A DNA stretch of 36,574 nt from CAZHEV01 sp964531335 [NCBI: uncultured bacterium] (lineage in GTDB: Bacteria > Eisenbacteria > RBG-16-71-46 > CAZHEV01): contig CAZHEV010000020.1 of the NCBI GenBank assembly GCA_964531335.1, positions 1 to 36,574 on the forward strand, in the 5' to 3' direction. The position numbers and the translations under genes are program-made. This document shows positions 17,195 to 24,899 of this stretch, one piece after another (the first letter of the stretch is position 1; the number at the start of each line of letters is the position of its first letter). Under the pieces are notes generated by a model. It was not told the DNA's origin, did no database searches, and worked only from the letters and a program-made list of their open reading frames with translations.

Positions 17195-20011
17195 ATGGAC
17201 AGGCGCAGCTTCATGAAAATAGTAGGTGGGGCCTCCGGCGCGGCGGCCGTCGGGTCCTGCGGCGTGGACAAGGGAACCGAGTACCTGATCCCGTATCTTG
17301 TCCCGCCGGAGGAGGAAATAGTACCGGGAGAGGCGGTCTACTACAACACGACCTGCACGGAGTGTCCCGCGGCGTGCGGAGTGCGCGCGAAGGTGAGAAA
17401 CGGATTTCCGGTGAAGCTGGAGGGCCTCGATGGGCATCCGGTCAGCGACGGAGCGCTGTGCGTCCGCGGTCAGGCCTCCATAACCAGGCTATATCATCCG
17501 GACCGCGTCACAGGCCCGCTGGCGCGCAACGATTCCGGCGGTTTCGACGGCATCGGCTGGGACGAGGCGGGGGCGAGGATCGCGAGGGCGATCGAGCAGG
17601 CGCGGGAGGACGGCAGCGGGATACTGTACCTTCCCTCGCATAGAAGCGGCGTGTCATCGGAGGTCATAAACCTGTTCTGCAGGAGGACCACGGCCCGCAG
17701 GCTCCACGACTTCGAGCTCTACTCCCACTCCGCAATACGGGAGGCCAACAGCGCGCTCTTCGGAAGATATGAGCTCCCTCACTACGCGATAGGCGAGGCG
17801 GACCTGCTCATCACGGTGGGGGCGGACATCATAGAGACCTTCGCGAGCCCTGTCTCGCACGCGGTCGGCCTAAAGCGTGCCAAAGAGAGGCCCGGATTCA
17901 GGTGGCTGCACCTGGAGCCGCACCTTTCCCTGACCGGGCTCCAGGCGGACGAGAGGCTCGTGCTTCATCCGGGAAGCGAAGCCCATCTCTTGCTTCACCT
18001 GCTCCGCTATCTCATATCCCGCCAGGAGCACAGGCGGAGGCTTCCCGCCGATCTCTTCGATATGGTGCAAAGAACCCCCGCGGGGGACGCGCCGGCCCAG
18101 ACGGGGCTGAGCAGAGAGACTCTCGATAGCGTCGCCCGAGCTTTGGCGCGCTCCCGAAAGCCCCTGCTCATAGTGGGAGGGGTTTCAACGGGTCATTTAA
18201 GGGGATTGGAGGCCGCGTTTCTCGGCGGTCTGATCCAGTGGCTGACCGGCGCCTTCGAATCGACCGTCCGGTTCTCATACACCGGCGGCGGCTCCCGGGC
18301 CGGTTCCATGCGGGACCTGGGCCGGCTTTGCGAACAGCTCGAAGATCACGGCGCGGGGGTCCTGTTCTTCGCCGCCGCGAATCCCGTGCGGCTGTACTCC
18401 GATCCCGAGGGCCTCAGGGAAGCCCTCGGGAAGGTCGGGCTCAAGGTCGCCCTGACTTCGCTCCTGGACGAAACCGCGAGGCAATGCGATATAGTCTTGC
18501 CGCTCAGCCACTACCTGGAGTCCTGGGGAGAGCTGGAGCCCCGAGAGGGCGTCCACTCGATAATCCAGCCCGCGCTCGACCCCCTGGGGGACACGAGGAG
18601 CGAGGGAGACATACTGCTCGGGCTCATGCGCACGACCTCGGACGTAAAGAGACGCAGGACCTTCCAGGCGTACTTGTTCGACAGCCTGGGCGGGCCGAGA
18701 CCGCGGGGTTTCGTGGAGGAGCTCATAGAACGCGGCTACGCGGGCGGGCCCATGGTCTCCTCGGACGTCTCGATCGCGACGGACACGGCCGGGCCGTTCC
18801 TGGAAGACATGGAGCTTAGGCCCGGTATCAAGAGACCCATCCTGGTCGTGGCGCCATCGGTGAGAGGTTTCGACGGGAGAAGCGCGGAGCTTCCGCTCTT
18901 GCGGGAGATCCCGGACCCGGTGACGACGATATCTTACGGGAGATGGTTGGCGGTGTCCGATTCGGAGGCCGGGCGGTTGTCTCTCGAGGACGGCGATGAG
19001 ATCGAGGCCTCCCTCGGACGCTTCTCGCTCAGGTTGCCCGTCAAAGTCCACGGCCGGATGCCCGAGGGCATCTACGGCGTCCACAGAGATATACTGGACG
19101 AGTATCCCGCCGGGTTCGACCCCAGGACAGGCGAGCAGTACGCCTGCATCCAAGGCTCCGCGTTTTCCAAGACCGGCGCGTCCATCGAGCTGCCCGTCAT
19201 GTCGGCCTCTATGTCCCAGGACGGCAGGGGGATAATCCCGAGGCCCAATCACAGGGAGGCGGGACGGCACGGACACGGTCCGAGGCCGAACATGTACCCC
19301 GCCGTGGAGCACGAGACCCACAGATGGGCCATGGCGATAGACCTGGACAAGTGCATAGGATGCGCCGCGTGCGTCGCCGCCTGCTACATAGAGAACAACG
19401 TCCCGGTGGTGGGGCTCGAGGAGCACCTCAAGGGGCGCGAGCTTTCCTGGCTGCGGGTCGAGCCGTTCTACGAGGAGGACGGCCGCGGCCGCATCGAGTT
19501 CGTGCCCATGCTCTGCCAGCACTGCACCTACGCGCCGTGCGAGACGGTGTGCCCGGTCTACGCCGCCTATCACAACCCGGAGGGATTGAACGCGCAGATA
19601 TACAACCGCTGCGTGGGAACCAGGTACTGCTCGAACAACTGCCCCTACAAGGTTCGCAGGTTCAACTGGTTCACCTACAAGCGGCCCTCCCCGACGGACA
19701 AGATGCTGAACCCGGACGTGTTCGTCAGGGGAAAGGGCGTTATGGAGAAGTGCACCTTCTGCATCCAGCGCATCCGGGCCGCTCACGACCGGGCGAAGGA
19801 CGAGTCGCGCCCCATCCGAGACGGAGACGTGATGACCGCGTGCCAGCAGGCCTGCCCCACCGGGGCGATCGTCTTCGGCGATCTGCTGGACGAGAGCTCG
19901 AGGGTGTACGATCTCGCGCACTCCGATCGCGCTTACACTATATTTGAGAGCCTGGGGACCGAGCCCGGCGTCTATTACCTGGGGCGCCGCGACCGGCCCC
20001 ATACGAGCTGA
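17195..20011 (+). CDS. actB: Alternative complex III iron-sulfur protein, ActB
   Basis: A 938-residue fusion of a molybdopterin-oxidoreductase-like domain (about 45-690) and a four-cluster ferredoxin domain (about 708-938). The N-terminus is a twin-arginine signal (RRSFMK) followed by V-G-S-C22, a plausible lipobox, so it would be exported folded and lipid-anchored. The B2 part has CIGCAACVAAC (C720, C723, C726, C730), then HCTYAPCETVCP, CVGTRYCSNNCP, CTFC and ACQQACP, enough for several [4Fe-4S]/[3Fe-4S] clusters. The B1 part keeps C54-x2-C57-x3-C61-x27-C89, the FS0 cluster motif of active molybdoenzymes. GGGAGCGAGG precedes the ATG. In ACIII, B carries electrons without molybdenum. Confidence 0.92.
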   Translation: MDRRSFMKIVGGASGAAAVGSCGVDKGTEYLIPYLVPPEEEIVPGEAVYYNTTCTECPAACGVRAKVRNGFPVKLEGLDGHPVSDGALCVRGQASITRLYHPDRVTGPLARNDSGGFDGIGWDEAGARIARAIEQAREDGSGILYLPSHRSGVSSEVINLFCRRTTARRLHDFELYSHSAIREANSALFGRYELPHYAIGEADLLITVGADIIETFASPVSHAVGLKRAKERPGFRWLHLEPHLSLTGLQADERLVLHPGSEAHLLLHLLRYLISRQEHRRRLPADLFDMVQRTPAGDAPAQTGLSRETLDSVARALARSRKPLLIVGGVSTGHLRGLEAAFLGGLIQWLTGAFESTVRFSYTGGGSRAGSMRDLGRLCEQLEDHGAGVLFFAAANPVRLYSDPEGLREALGKVGLKVALTSLLDETARQCDIVLPLSHYLESWGELEPREGVHSIIQPALDPLGDTRSEGDILLGLMRTTSDVKRRRTFQAYLFDSLGGPRPRGFVEELIERGYAGGPMVSSDVSIATDTAGPFLEDMELRPGIKRPILVVAPSVRGFDGRSAELPLLREIPDPVTTISYGRWLAVSDSEAGRLSLEDGDEIEASLGRFSLRLPVKVHGRMPEGIYGVHRDILDEYPAGFDPRTGEQYACIQGSAFSKTGASIELPVMSASMSQDGRGIIPRPNHREAGRHGHGPRPNMYPAVEHETHRWAMAIDLDKCIGCAACVAACYIENNVPVVGLEEHLKGRELSWLRVEPFYEEDGRGRIEFVPMLCQHCTYAPCETVCPVYAAYHNPEGLNAQIYNRCVGTRYCSNNCPYKVRRFNWFTYKRPSPTDKMLNPDVFVRGKGVMEKCTFCIQRIRAAHDRAKDESRPIRDGDVMTACQQACPTGAIVFGDLLDESSRVYDLAHSDRAYTIFESLGTEPGVYYLGRRDRPHTS

Positions 20012-20016
20012 CGACA

Positions 20017-21315
20017 ATGGACCGCGTGGAGCGAAGGGACAAAGTAGAGACCGACGTCATAGCGGCGATGAGCCGACCGCGGCCGGTCTACTACGCCGCC
20101 CTGGCCGCCGCGGCGCTCCTGGTCGCCGCGTTGCCGGCCTTCTGGGGCTACCAGGCCTTCACGGGCATCGGGGTGGCCGGGATACGCCATCCCGTGGGAT
20201 GGGGGGTGTACATCACGAACTTCGTGTTCTGGGTGGGTATCGCCCACTCCGGCACCCTCATCTCCGCCGTGCTCTTTCTCTTTCGGGCGCGGTTCAGGAA
20301 GAGTTTCAACAGGTCCGCCGAGGCGATGACCTTGTTCGCCCTGACCACGGCCGGGCTCTTCCCCCTAATCCACCTGGGAAGGTTGTGGAAGTTCTACTAT
20401 CTCCTGCCGTATCCCAACCAGCGCCTAATATGGGTGAACTTCAAGTCGCCCCTGATATGGGACGTGTTCGCCGTAACGACATATCTGATCGTCAGCCTGG
20501 TCTTTTTCTACGTCGGCCTGCTGCCCGATCTCGCCGTGGTCCGCAGGCGGCTCAGCGGAATCAGGTCCGCCGCCTTCCGGTTCCTGTCGCTCGGCTGGAG
20601 GGGCGACCAGGTCCAGTGGCGTCATTACAATCAGCTCTATCTGCTGCTGGCCGCCTTCGCGACGCCGCTCGTGGTGTCGGTCCATTCGGTCGTCTCCTGG
20701 GACTTCGCCATGAGCATCCTTCCCGGATGGCACACCACCATCTTCGCGCCCTACTTCGTGGCCGGGGCCATATTCTCCGGAACGGCCATGGTCATCACAC
20801 TTGTCGTCCCCATGCGAAGGATGTTCCGTCTGGAGAATTACATAACCCTGGACCACTTCGAGGGCATCGCCAAGATCTTGCTGTTCACGTCCCTCATCGT
20901 GACCTACTCCTACATCGTGGAGTTCGGCCTGGCCTACTACAGCGGGAACCGGTTCGAGAGCGACCTCTTCAGCTACAGGGCGCTCGGCGACTACAGGGCG
21001 CTGTTCTGGGTGATGATAGCCTGCAATTCGGTGATACCCCTGGCGCTGTTCCGGAAGAGGCTGCGCAGGCATCTGGTGTTCCTCTTCGTGGCGTCGATCC
21101 TCGTCAACGTGGGCATGTGGCTCGAGAGGTTCGTCATAATAGTCACCACCCTCTCCAGGGACTTCGATCCGTACGCCTGGGGCACTTACACGCCGAGCTT
21201 CGTGGAGATAGGCATAACGGCGGGCAGCTTCGGCATCTTCTTCCTGCTCTTTCTGATTTTCGCCAAGACGCTACCCGTCCTTTCCATAACCGAGGTCAAG
21301 GAGGCCCGGGAGTGA
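20017..21315 (+). CDS. actC: Alternative complex III NrfD-like subunit, ActC
   Basis: A 432-residue NrfD/PsrC-family integral membrane protein with about ten helices. In ACIII this subunit binds the quinol. Family landmarks include HPVGWGVYITNFVFWVG near residues 53-69 and a charged/polar segment in helices (HLGRLWKFYYLL) that forms part of the quinone pocket and proton path. VVSWDFAMSILPGWHTTIFAPYF is characteristic of ActC/ActF-type NrfD members. The ATG is 6 bp after the actB stop, and the gene's stop overlaps the actD start, so B, C and D are translationally linked. Confidence 0.93.
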   Translation: MDRVERRDKVETDVIAAMSRPRPVYYAALAAAALLVAALPAFWGYQAFTGIGVAGIRHPVGWGVYITNFVFWVGIAHSGTLISAVLFLFRARFRKSFNRSAEAMTLFALTTAGLFPLIHLGRLWKFYYLLPYPNQRLIWVNFKSPLIWDVFAVTTYLIVSLVFFYVGLLPDLAVVRRRLSGIRSAAFRFLSLGWRGDQVQWRHYNQLYLLLAAFATPLVVSVHSVVSWDFAMSILPGWHTTIFAPYFVAGAIFSGTAMVITLVVPMRRMFRLENYITLDHFEGIAKILLFTSLIVTYSYIVEFGLAYYSGNRFESDLFSYRALGDYRALFWVMIACNSVIPLALFRKRLRRHLVFLFVASILVNVGMWLERFVIIVTTLSRDFDPYAWGTYTPSFVEIGITAGSFGIFFLLFLIFAKTLPVLSITEVKEARE

Positions 21316-21743
21316 GGCGCGAGCAGACATTCGACACGGCCGAGGAGCTGGTCAAGGCGCTGAAGGACCTGGTCGCATCAGGCACGCGACCGGAGGACGT
21401 CCAGGTCGTCACGCCGTTCCACGTGGAGGAGGTGGACGAGATACTGCGCGCCCCCTTCAGCAAGCTGAGGTTCTTTACGCTGATCGGCGCGCTCTCCGGG
21501 CTGATCATAGGCTTCGCCTTCACCATCTACACGGTCCTGAGCTGGCCCCTGATGGTTGGAGGTAAACCCATAGTCTCGATACCGGCTTTCGTGATCATAG
21601 CCTTCGAGCTGACCATACTGTTCGGCGCCCTGGCGACGTTCACCGGCTTCCTTCTCCTGGCCGGGCTGCCTTCGCCCGAGGGCATCTCCGGCCGGAAGGA
21701 GTACGGAAACCGCTTCGCCGTGCTCGTCGAGGAGAAGTCCTGA
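21312..21743 (+). CDS. actD: Alternative complex III subunit ActD (DUF3341)
   Basis: A 143-residue protein with an N-terminal soluble segment (about 1-60) and two transmembrane helices (about 61-81 and 93-118), the DUF3341 layout. The family pattern is visible in FDTAEELVKALKDL, the PFHVEEVDE turn, and GGKPIVSIPAFVIIAFELTI between and into helix 2. It is a structural subunit of ACIII without cofactors. The GTG start overlaps the actC stop (GTGA). The family is short and divergent, so context carries part of the assignment. Confidence 0.88.
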   Translation: MRREQTFDTAEELVKALKDLVASGTRPEDVQVVTPFHVEEVDEILRAPFSKLRFFTLIGALSGLIIGFAFTIYTVLSWPLMVGGKPIVSIPAFVIIAFELTILFGALATFTGFLLLAGLPSPEGISGRKEYGNRFAVLVEEKS

Positions 21744-21745
21744 TT

Positions 21746-22771
21746 ATGAGGACGAGAATCGCCATAGCGTCCTTCGTCGCGGCAACCGTCGCCATAGCGG
21801 CGCTCCAGACGCTGTTCCGGTCCTCTTCGGGCGCTTCGATAATACTCACCATAGCGTACTGGAAGGCGATCTCGGAGGGCGCCGTGGCCCTGGCCGCGAC
21901 GGCCGAGCTCACAAGCGCCAGGTGGATAAGGCCCATAAAGAAGACTCTTTTCTCTTTCTATCCCATCATTCTTCTCACGACCTTGCTTACGGCGCTGCTC
22001 GCCACGCGGTTCGACATCTATCCCTGGGTGGGGGCGGAGGGGATCTGGCTGAACAAGTGGATATTCCTCGGCCGCAACGTGGGCGCGTCGCTGCTCACGT
22101 TCGTCCTGGCATGGAGACTGGCGGCCGACCCGGGCGGGCTGAAGTCGGGGAGAGGGTCGCTTCTGGTCGCCTACCTCCTTGCCTTCGTCCTGTCGCAGTC
22201 GCTGTTGGCCTTCGATCTCGTGATGTCGCTCGAGCACCCCTGGATTAGCACCCTCTTCGGCGGCTACTTCTTCGTGGAGGCGGTCTTCTCCGGCATGGCC
22301 GTCGCGGGCTTGCTGTGCTTCTTCCGGATCAGGTTCGGGGACCCTGATCTCGTGAGGAAGCTGTCCGTCACGCTGAACGACGTGGCCACCCTCATATTCG
22401 GGTTCAGCCTGCTCTGGGCGGGCCTTTTCTACTCGCAGTTTCTCGTGATCTGGTACGGGAACATACCGGAGGAGGCGGAGTTTCTCGTCCACAGGCTCTC
22501 GGACTCGCCGCTGAGAGAGATGTCCCATTTCGTGCTGGGCGCCACCTTCGTTTTGCCGTTCCTGATCCTGCTGTCGAGGAAGGCCAAGCACAGCCCCGCG
22601 GCGGTACTGGCCGCGTCCGTCGTGGTCCTCTGCGGAGTGCTGGTGGAGAGAATAGTCTTCCTGGCTCCGGTGGCGCGCCTCAACCCGGCGCTGATAGTGC
22701 CGGAGTTCGTGATCCTCGGCTTCTTCGCCTACGTGTTGGTCCAAAGAGGGAGGCCGAAGGCGAGAGTTTGA
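21746..22771 (+). CDS. actF: Alternative complex III NrfD-like subunit, ActF
   Basis: A 341-residue integral membrane protein with about nine or ten helices, related to ActC but lacking its quinone-site pattern, which agrees with ActF. Typical segments are LVMSLEHPWISTLFGGYFFVEAVFSG, which resembles the SLEPHWFSTIFG-type stretch of ActF, and a later YSQFLVIWYGNIPEEAEF, the conserved YxQYLLIWYANLPEE pattern. It starts 2 bp after actD. It ends the operon. The normal ActE gene between D and F is absent. Immediately downstream, 6 bp past the stop, begins the displaced copy of the GGDEF gene end. Confidence 0.93.
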   Translation: MRTRIAIASFVAATVAIAALQTLFRSSSGASIILTIAYWKAISEGAVALAATAELTSARWIRPIKKTLFSFYPIILLTTLLTALLATRFDIYPWVGAEGIWLNKWIFLGRNVGASLLTFVLAWRLAADPGGLKSGRGSLLVAYLLAFVLSQSLLAFDLVMSLEHPWISTLFGGYFFVEAVFSGMAVAGLLCFFRIRFGDPDLVRKLSVTLNDVATLIFGFSLLWAGLFYSQFLVIWYGNIPEEAEFLVHRLSDSPLREMSHFVLGATFVLPFLILLSRKAKHSPAAVLAASVVVLCGVLVERIVFLAPVARLNPALIVPEFVILGFFAYVLVQRGRPKARV

Positions 22772-22777
22772 CCCGGG

Positions 22778-22911
22778 CGGCGGCTGGCTGTAGATGACGA
22801 CGCGGTTCATGCCGCTTTGCTGGGCCTCCCGCAAGGCCGTGACGGCGCGGGTCACCAGCTCCTCGCCGGCGATCCCGGTCGTCTGCATGAGCGTTGCGAC
22901 GCCTATGGAGA
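22778..22911 (-). pseudogene. Detached copy of the GGDEF gene 3' end
   Basis: These 134 bp match 23744-23877 at all but one position. The copy covers the last 41 codons of the GGDEF gene plus 6 bp beyond its stop. The single difference (G at 22786 against A at 23752) turns the stop TAG into CAG on the minus strand, so this copy has no stop of its own. The rest of the gene is missing, so it is a non-functional fragment. It lies between actF and the antitoxin gene. Confidence 0.9.
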
Positions 22912-22991
22912 GGCATGAGGTGGGCGGCGGAACCACAAACGCGGCGTTGAGGATAACTCTGGGGGTTGGTTCCGGAGCACGGTTACTCGTG

Positions 22992-23228
22992 CTATTTTGA
23001 ATCATACCCGGCCGGCTTACGCTCGCGCACATGGGACAGTGCCCGGTCATACTTCCTTCGGCTTCCGCGTTCGGCTCGCTGCTCGAGATAGTCGGTCGTC
23101 ATGAGGGCCGATATCTTCTCCGCCAGCGCGGTCGCCACAAACTGGTTGATAGAAACGCCTTCCCTTCTGGCCAGCTCCTTGACCCGCTTGTGAAGTGACT
23201 CGGCCAGTCTAAGGCTTATAGTGCTCAT
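22992..23228 (-). CDS. Ribbon-helix-helix antitoxin (HicB/CopG-like)
   Basis: A 78-residue DNA-binding protein of the ribbon-helix-helix type. The N-terminal strand (STISLRLAESLHKR) and the helix-turn around GVSINQFVATALAEKI follow the pattern of antitoxins often annotated as HicB-family. The C-terminal part (YLEQRAERGS to the end) is charged and likely binds the toxin. It would neutralise the PIN toxin and repress the shared promoter. The ATG at 23228 overlaps the toxin stop (TGATG), with GGGGAGAAG upstream; an in-frame GTG one codon earlier is less likely. The toxin gene comes first, the reverse of the more common order. Confidence 0.85.
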   Translation of the reverse strand: MSTISLRLAESLHKRVKELARREGVSINQFVATALAEKISALMTTDYLEQRAERGSRRKYDRALSHVRERKPAGYDSK

Positions 23229-23653
23229 CACTTCTCCCCTATCCGTCGAAGAAAATCCTGTGGAGTGATCGCTCTGATTCCGAATCGGCCAACGCCCTCG
23301 AAATGCCTTGTATTATGAGTAACTATGAAATCGGACTCGCTTTCCACCGCAAGCTCCAAGACCATGTCGTCCATTGGGTCAGGCAAGAACGGCCGCCACA
23401 GATAGTAAATCTCTCGATGCGACCCGACCATGCATAGATAATCAAGAATGTCGTCTATCTCGGAGTGGCGCAGTCCTATTGACCTTGAAGCGCTCTTCGT
23501 TGCGCTCTCATATTCGAGGACCAAAGGCACGGACAAGGTGATTTCGAACTTTCCGCGCCCCACGAGCTCGAGCACTCGAAACGACGCTCCCAGCCGGGAC
23601 CTGAGGCCCGAAACCAACACGTTGGTATCCAGCACGATCTTGGGCGTCCTCAT
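23228..23653 (-). CDS. PIN-domain toxin (COG1569 type)
   Basis: A 141-residue PIN-domain protein, predicted Mg-dependent ribonuclease and toxin of a type II toxin-antitoxin pair. Acidic site residues are visible: D9 in VLDTNVLVSG, E47 or E49 in LVLEYES, and D95-D96 in DPMDDMVLELA. The usual fourth Asp position reads Asn (IVTHNTRHF), as in many members of this branch. The ATG at 23653 gives the standard PIN N-terminus. No ribosome binding site precedes it, since the promoter -10 box ends only 6 bp upstream, so the mRNA should be leaderless. It overlaps the antitoxin gene. Confidence 0.88.
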   Translation of the reverse strand: MRTPKIVLDTNVLVSGLRSRLGASFRVLELVGRGKFEITLSVPLVLEYESATKSASRSIGLRHSEIDDILDYLCMVGSHREIYYLWRPFLPDPMDDMVLELAVESESDFIVTHNTRHFEGVGRFGIRAITPQDFLRRIGEK

Positions 23654-23656
23654 GGT

Positions 23657-23688
23657 GGTATTATATATGATACCGGGATCGGCGTCAA
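23657..23688 (-). promoter_or_regulatory. Toxin-antitoxin promoter with overlapping operator
   Basis: On the minus strand: TTGACG (23688-23683), exactly 17 bp, TATAAT (23665-23660), then 6 bp to the toxin ATG. This nearly matches the sigma70 consensus, and the start point would fall on or beside the ATG. The 18-bp near-palindrome GGTATTATATATGATACC (23657-23674, one mismatched pair) covers the -10 box and is a likely site for the ribbon-helix-helix antitoxin. Confidence 0.75.
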
Positions 23689-23743
23689 GAGTGCGCGCGG
23701 AGCGGAGCGGTAGGCCCTCTATTCATGGACTGGAAATGCGTTA

Positions 23744-23877
23744 CGGCGGCTAGCTGTAGATGACGACGCGGTTCATGCCGCTTTGCTGGGCCTCCCGCAA
23801 GGCCGTGACGGCGCGGGTCACCAGCTCCTCGCCGGCGATCCCGGTCGTCTGCATGAGCGTTGCGACGCCTATGGAGA
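23744..23877 (-). repeat. Direct repeat copy 2: intact end of the GGDEF gene
   Basis: This segment is in frame with the complete GGDEF gene and supplies its last 41 codons (from SIGVATLMQ), the TAG stop and 6 bp beyond. It pairs with the fragment at 22778-22911, offset by 966 bp, with one mismatch in 134. Homology ends abruptly on both sides. Confidence 0.92.
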
Positions 23878-24691
23878 CGGTTACCGAGAGATCCTCGTCC
23901 TCGTGCACGAAGTCGGTGTCCTGCACCCTGCGCCGCAGCCTTTCCGCCAGGAAGCGGGCGTTGACCCGGTCCGTGTGGGGCGCGAGTATCACGAACTCGT
24001 CTCCGGCGTACTTGGCCACCAAGTCGCTCTGCCGCACCTGGCTCTGGAGGATAGTGCACATGCGGTCTATTATGAAATCGCCCGCGGCGTTGCCGTTGTT
24101 CTCGTTGACGACCCTGAGATTGTCTATGTCTATGGCCAGGCACGATACCGGGTAGCGATACCTGCTCGCGGCGCGGACTTCTTTCTCGGTCTCTTCGAAG
24201 AAACCGCCTCGGGAGAGAGCCTGCCCGAAGGGCCTGCTCGGAGTCTCGGGCGGCTTCTGGCTGAGGGCCGGCCGCTTCGCCCGGCGCTCCTGTTGAACCG
24301 GCTTCGACTTCTGCTCCTGCGCCTCCTCGAAGCGCAGGATATGGCCTACGGCGCCCACCGTCCCGTTGTCATCGTCCAGGGGGAAAAGCCTGTAGTGGAC
24401 TTTCTGGGTCCCGCCCTCGCGCAGCCGGTGAGTGACGGTCAGGTGGAAGTCCTCGCTGTCGGGCTTGGGCTTGGACAATCCGCCGTCGAGAACCGACAGG
24501 CACGGCTCCTCCAGCGTCTCCCTGAAGGAGCTGGATCCGTTTCTGAGGACAGCGGCCTTGAAGGAGCGGTTTGCGAAAGAGATCTTCAATGCGCCGTCGA
24601 GCACTATGACGTAATCACTCACCCGGTCGAGCAGCTTCGAAGACGATATGCCGTCAAGGCAGGCGAAATCGTTTTTCTTTCTAGAGCTCAA
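23750..24691 (-). CDS. PAS-GGDEF protein, probable diguanylate cyclase
   Basis: A 313-residue cytoplasmic signalling protein. Residues about 16-125 fit a PAS sensor domain (DRVSDYVIVLDGALKISFANRSF), a low-complexity linker rich in Lys, Arg, Glu and Pro follows, and about 162-310 form the GGDEF domain, which makes cyclic di-GMP from GTP. The active-site loop reads AGDEF (229-233), a tolerated variant. Metal ligands in AIDIDN (D188, D190) and the inhibitory RxxD site (220-223), five residues before AGDEF, are present. The TTG at 24691 is favoured because GGAGGAG lies 8 nt upstream; the frame is open to a TTG at 24712. Its last 134 bp are duplicated beyond the toxin-antitoxin pair. Confidence 0.88.
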   Translation of the reverse strand: MSSRKKNDFACLDGISSSKLLDRVSDYVIVLDGALKISFANRSFKAAVLRNGSSSFRETLEEPCLSVLDGGLSKPKPDSEDFHLTVTHRLREGGTQKVHYRLFPLDDDNGTVGAVGHILRFEEAQEQKSKPVQQERRAKRPALSQKPPETPSRPFGQALSRGGFFEETEKEVRAASRYRYPVSCLAIDIDNLRVVNENNGNAAGDFIIDRMCTILQSQVRQSDLVAKYAGDEFVILAPHTDRVNARFLAERLRRRVQDTDFVHEDEDLSVTVSIGVATLMQTTGIAGEELVTRAVTALREAQQSGMNRVVIYS

Positions 24692-24853
24692 AAGTGCTAT
24701 CTCCTCCGGCAACAGGCGGCTATGCGCCCTCCATGGCCCTCCCTTGAGCTTATCGACCTTTTGTCAGCACTCCTTTAGAGGGGTCGCAGTGCGGATCGAA
24801 GTCTTTAAGGGAATCGCGGTTACGGGGGGTCGAGGCTTGGAGCGGACTCCCGC

Positions 24854-24877
24854 GACAGGTCCGCGGGCGGGCCTGTC
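24854..24877 (-). terminator. Strong hairpin after the ABC-ATPase gene
   Basis: GACAGGTCCG (24854-24863), loop CGGG and CGGGCCTGTC (24868-24877) form a 10-bp stem with one G-U pair. It lies 22 nt past the ATPase stop, where a terminator is expected. No U-run follows on the minus strand, so termination would need another factor, or the stem may simply stabilise the mRNA end. Confidence 0.45.
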
Positions 24878-24899
24878 CACGGACGCGGGCCGCCGGCGC

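Larger units (their letters stand above)
22912..23877 (-). mobile_element. Possible inserted unit: toxin-antitoxin pair plus gene-end copy
   Basis: The spacing between the two copies is exactly 966 bp, made of 832 bp holding the toxin-antitoxin pair and one 134-bp repeat. This is the pattern left when an element enters the 3' end of a gene and brings a copy that restores the end. The cassette is visibly lower in G+C than the flanks. No recombinase or terminal inverted repeats are seen, so tandem duplication or an assembly error remain possible. Confidence 0.4.

Noticed and set aside
18275-20017. 580-codon minus-strand open frame
   Set aside because: Antisense to actB, with shadow composition and no domain.
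21527-23050. Long minus-strand open frame through actF, the repeat copy and part of the antitoxin gene
   Set aside because: It is antisense to actF, and only 41 codons resemble a protein (the detached GGDEF end). The rest is low-complexity shadow caused by high G+C.
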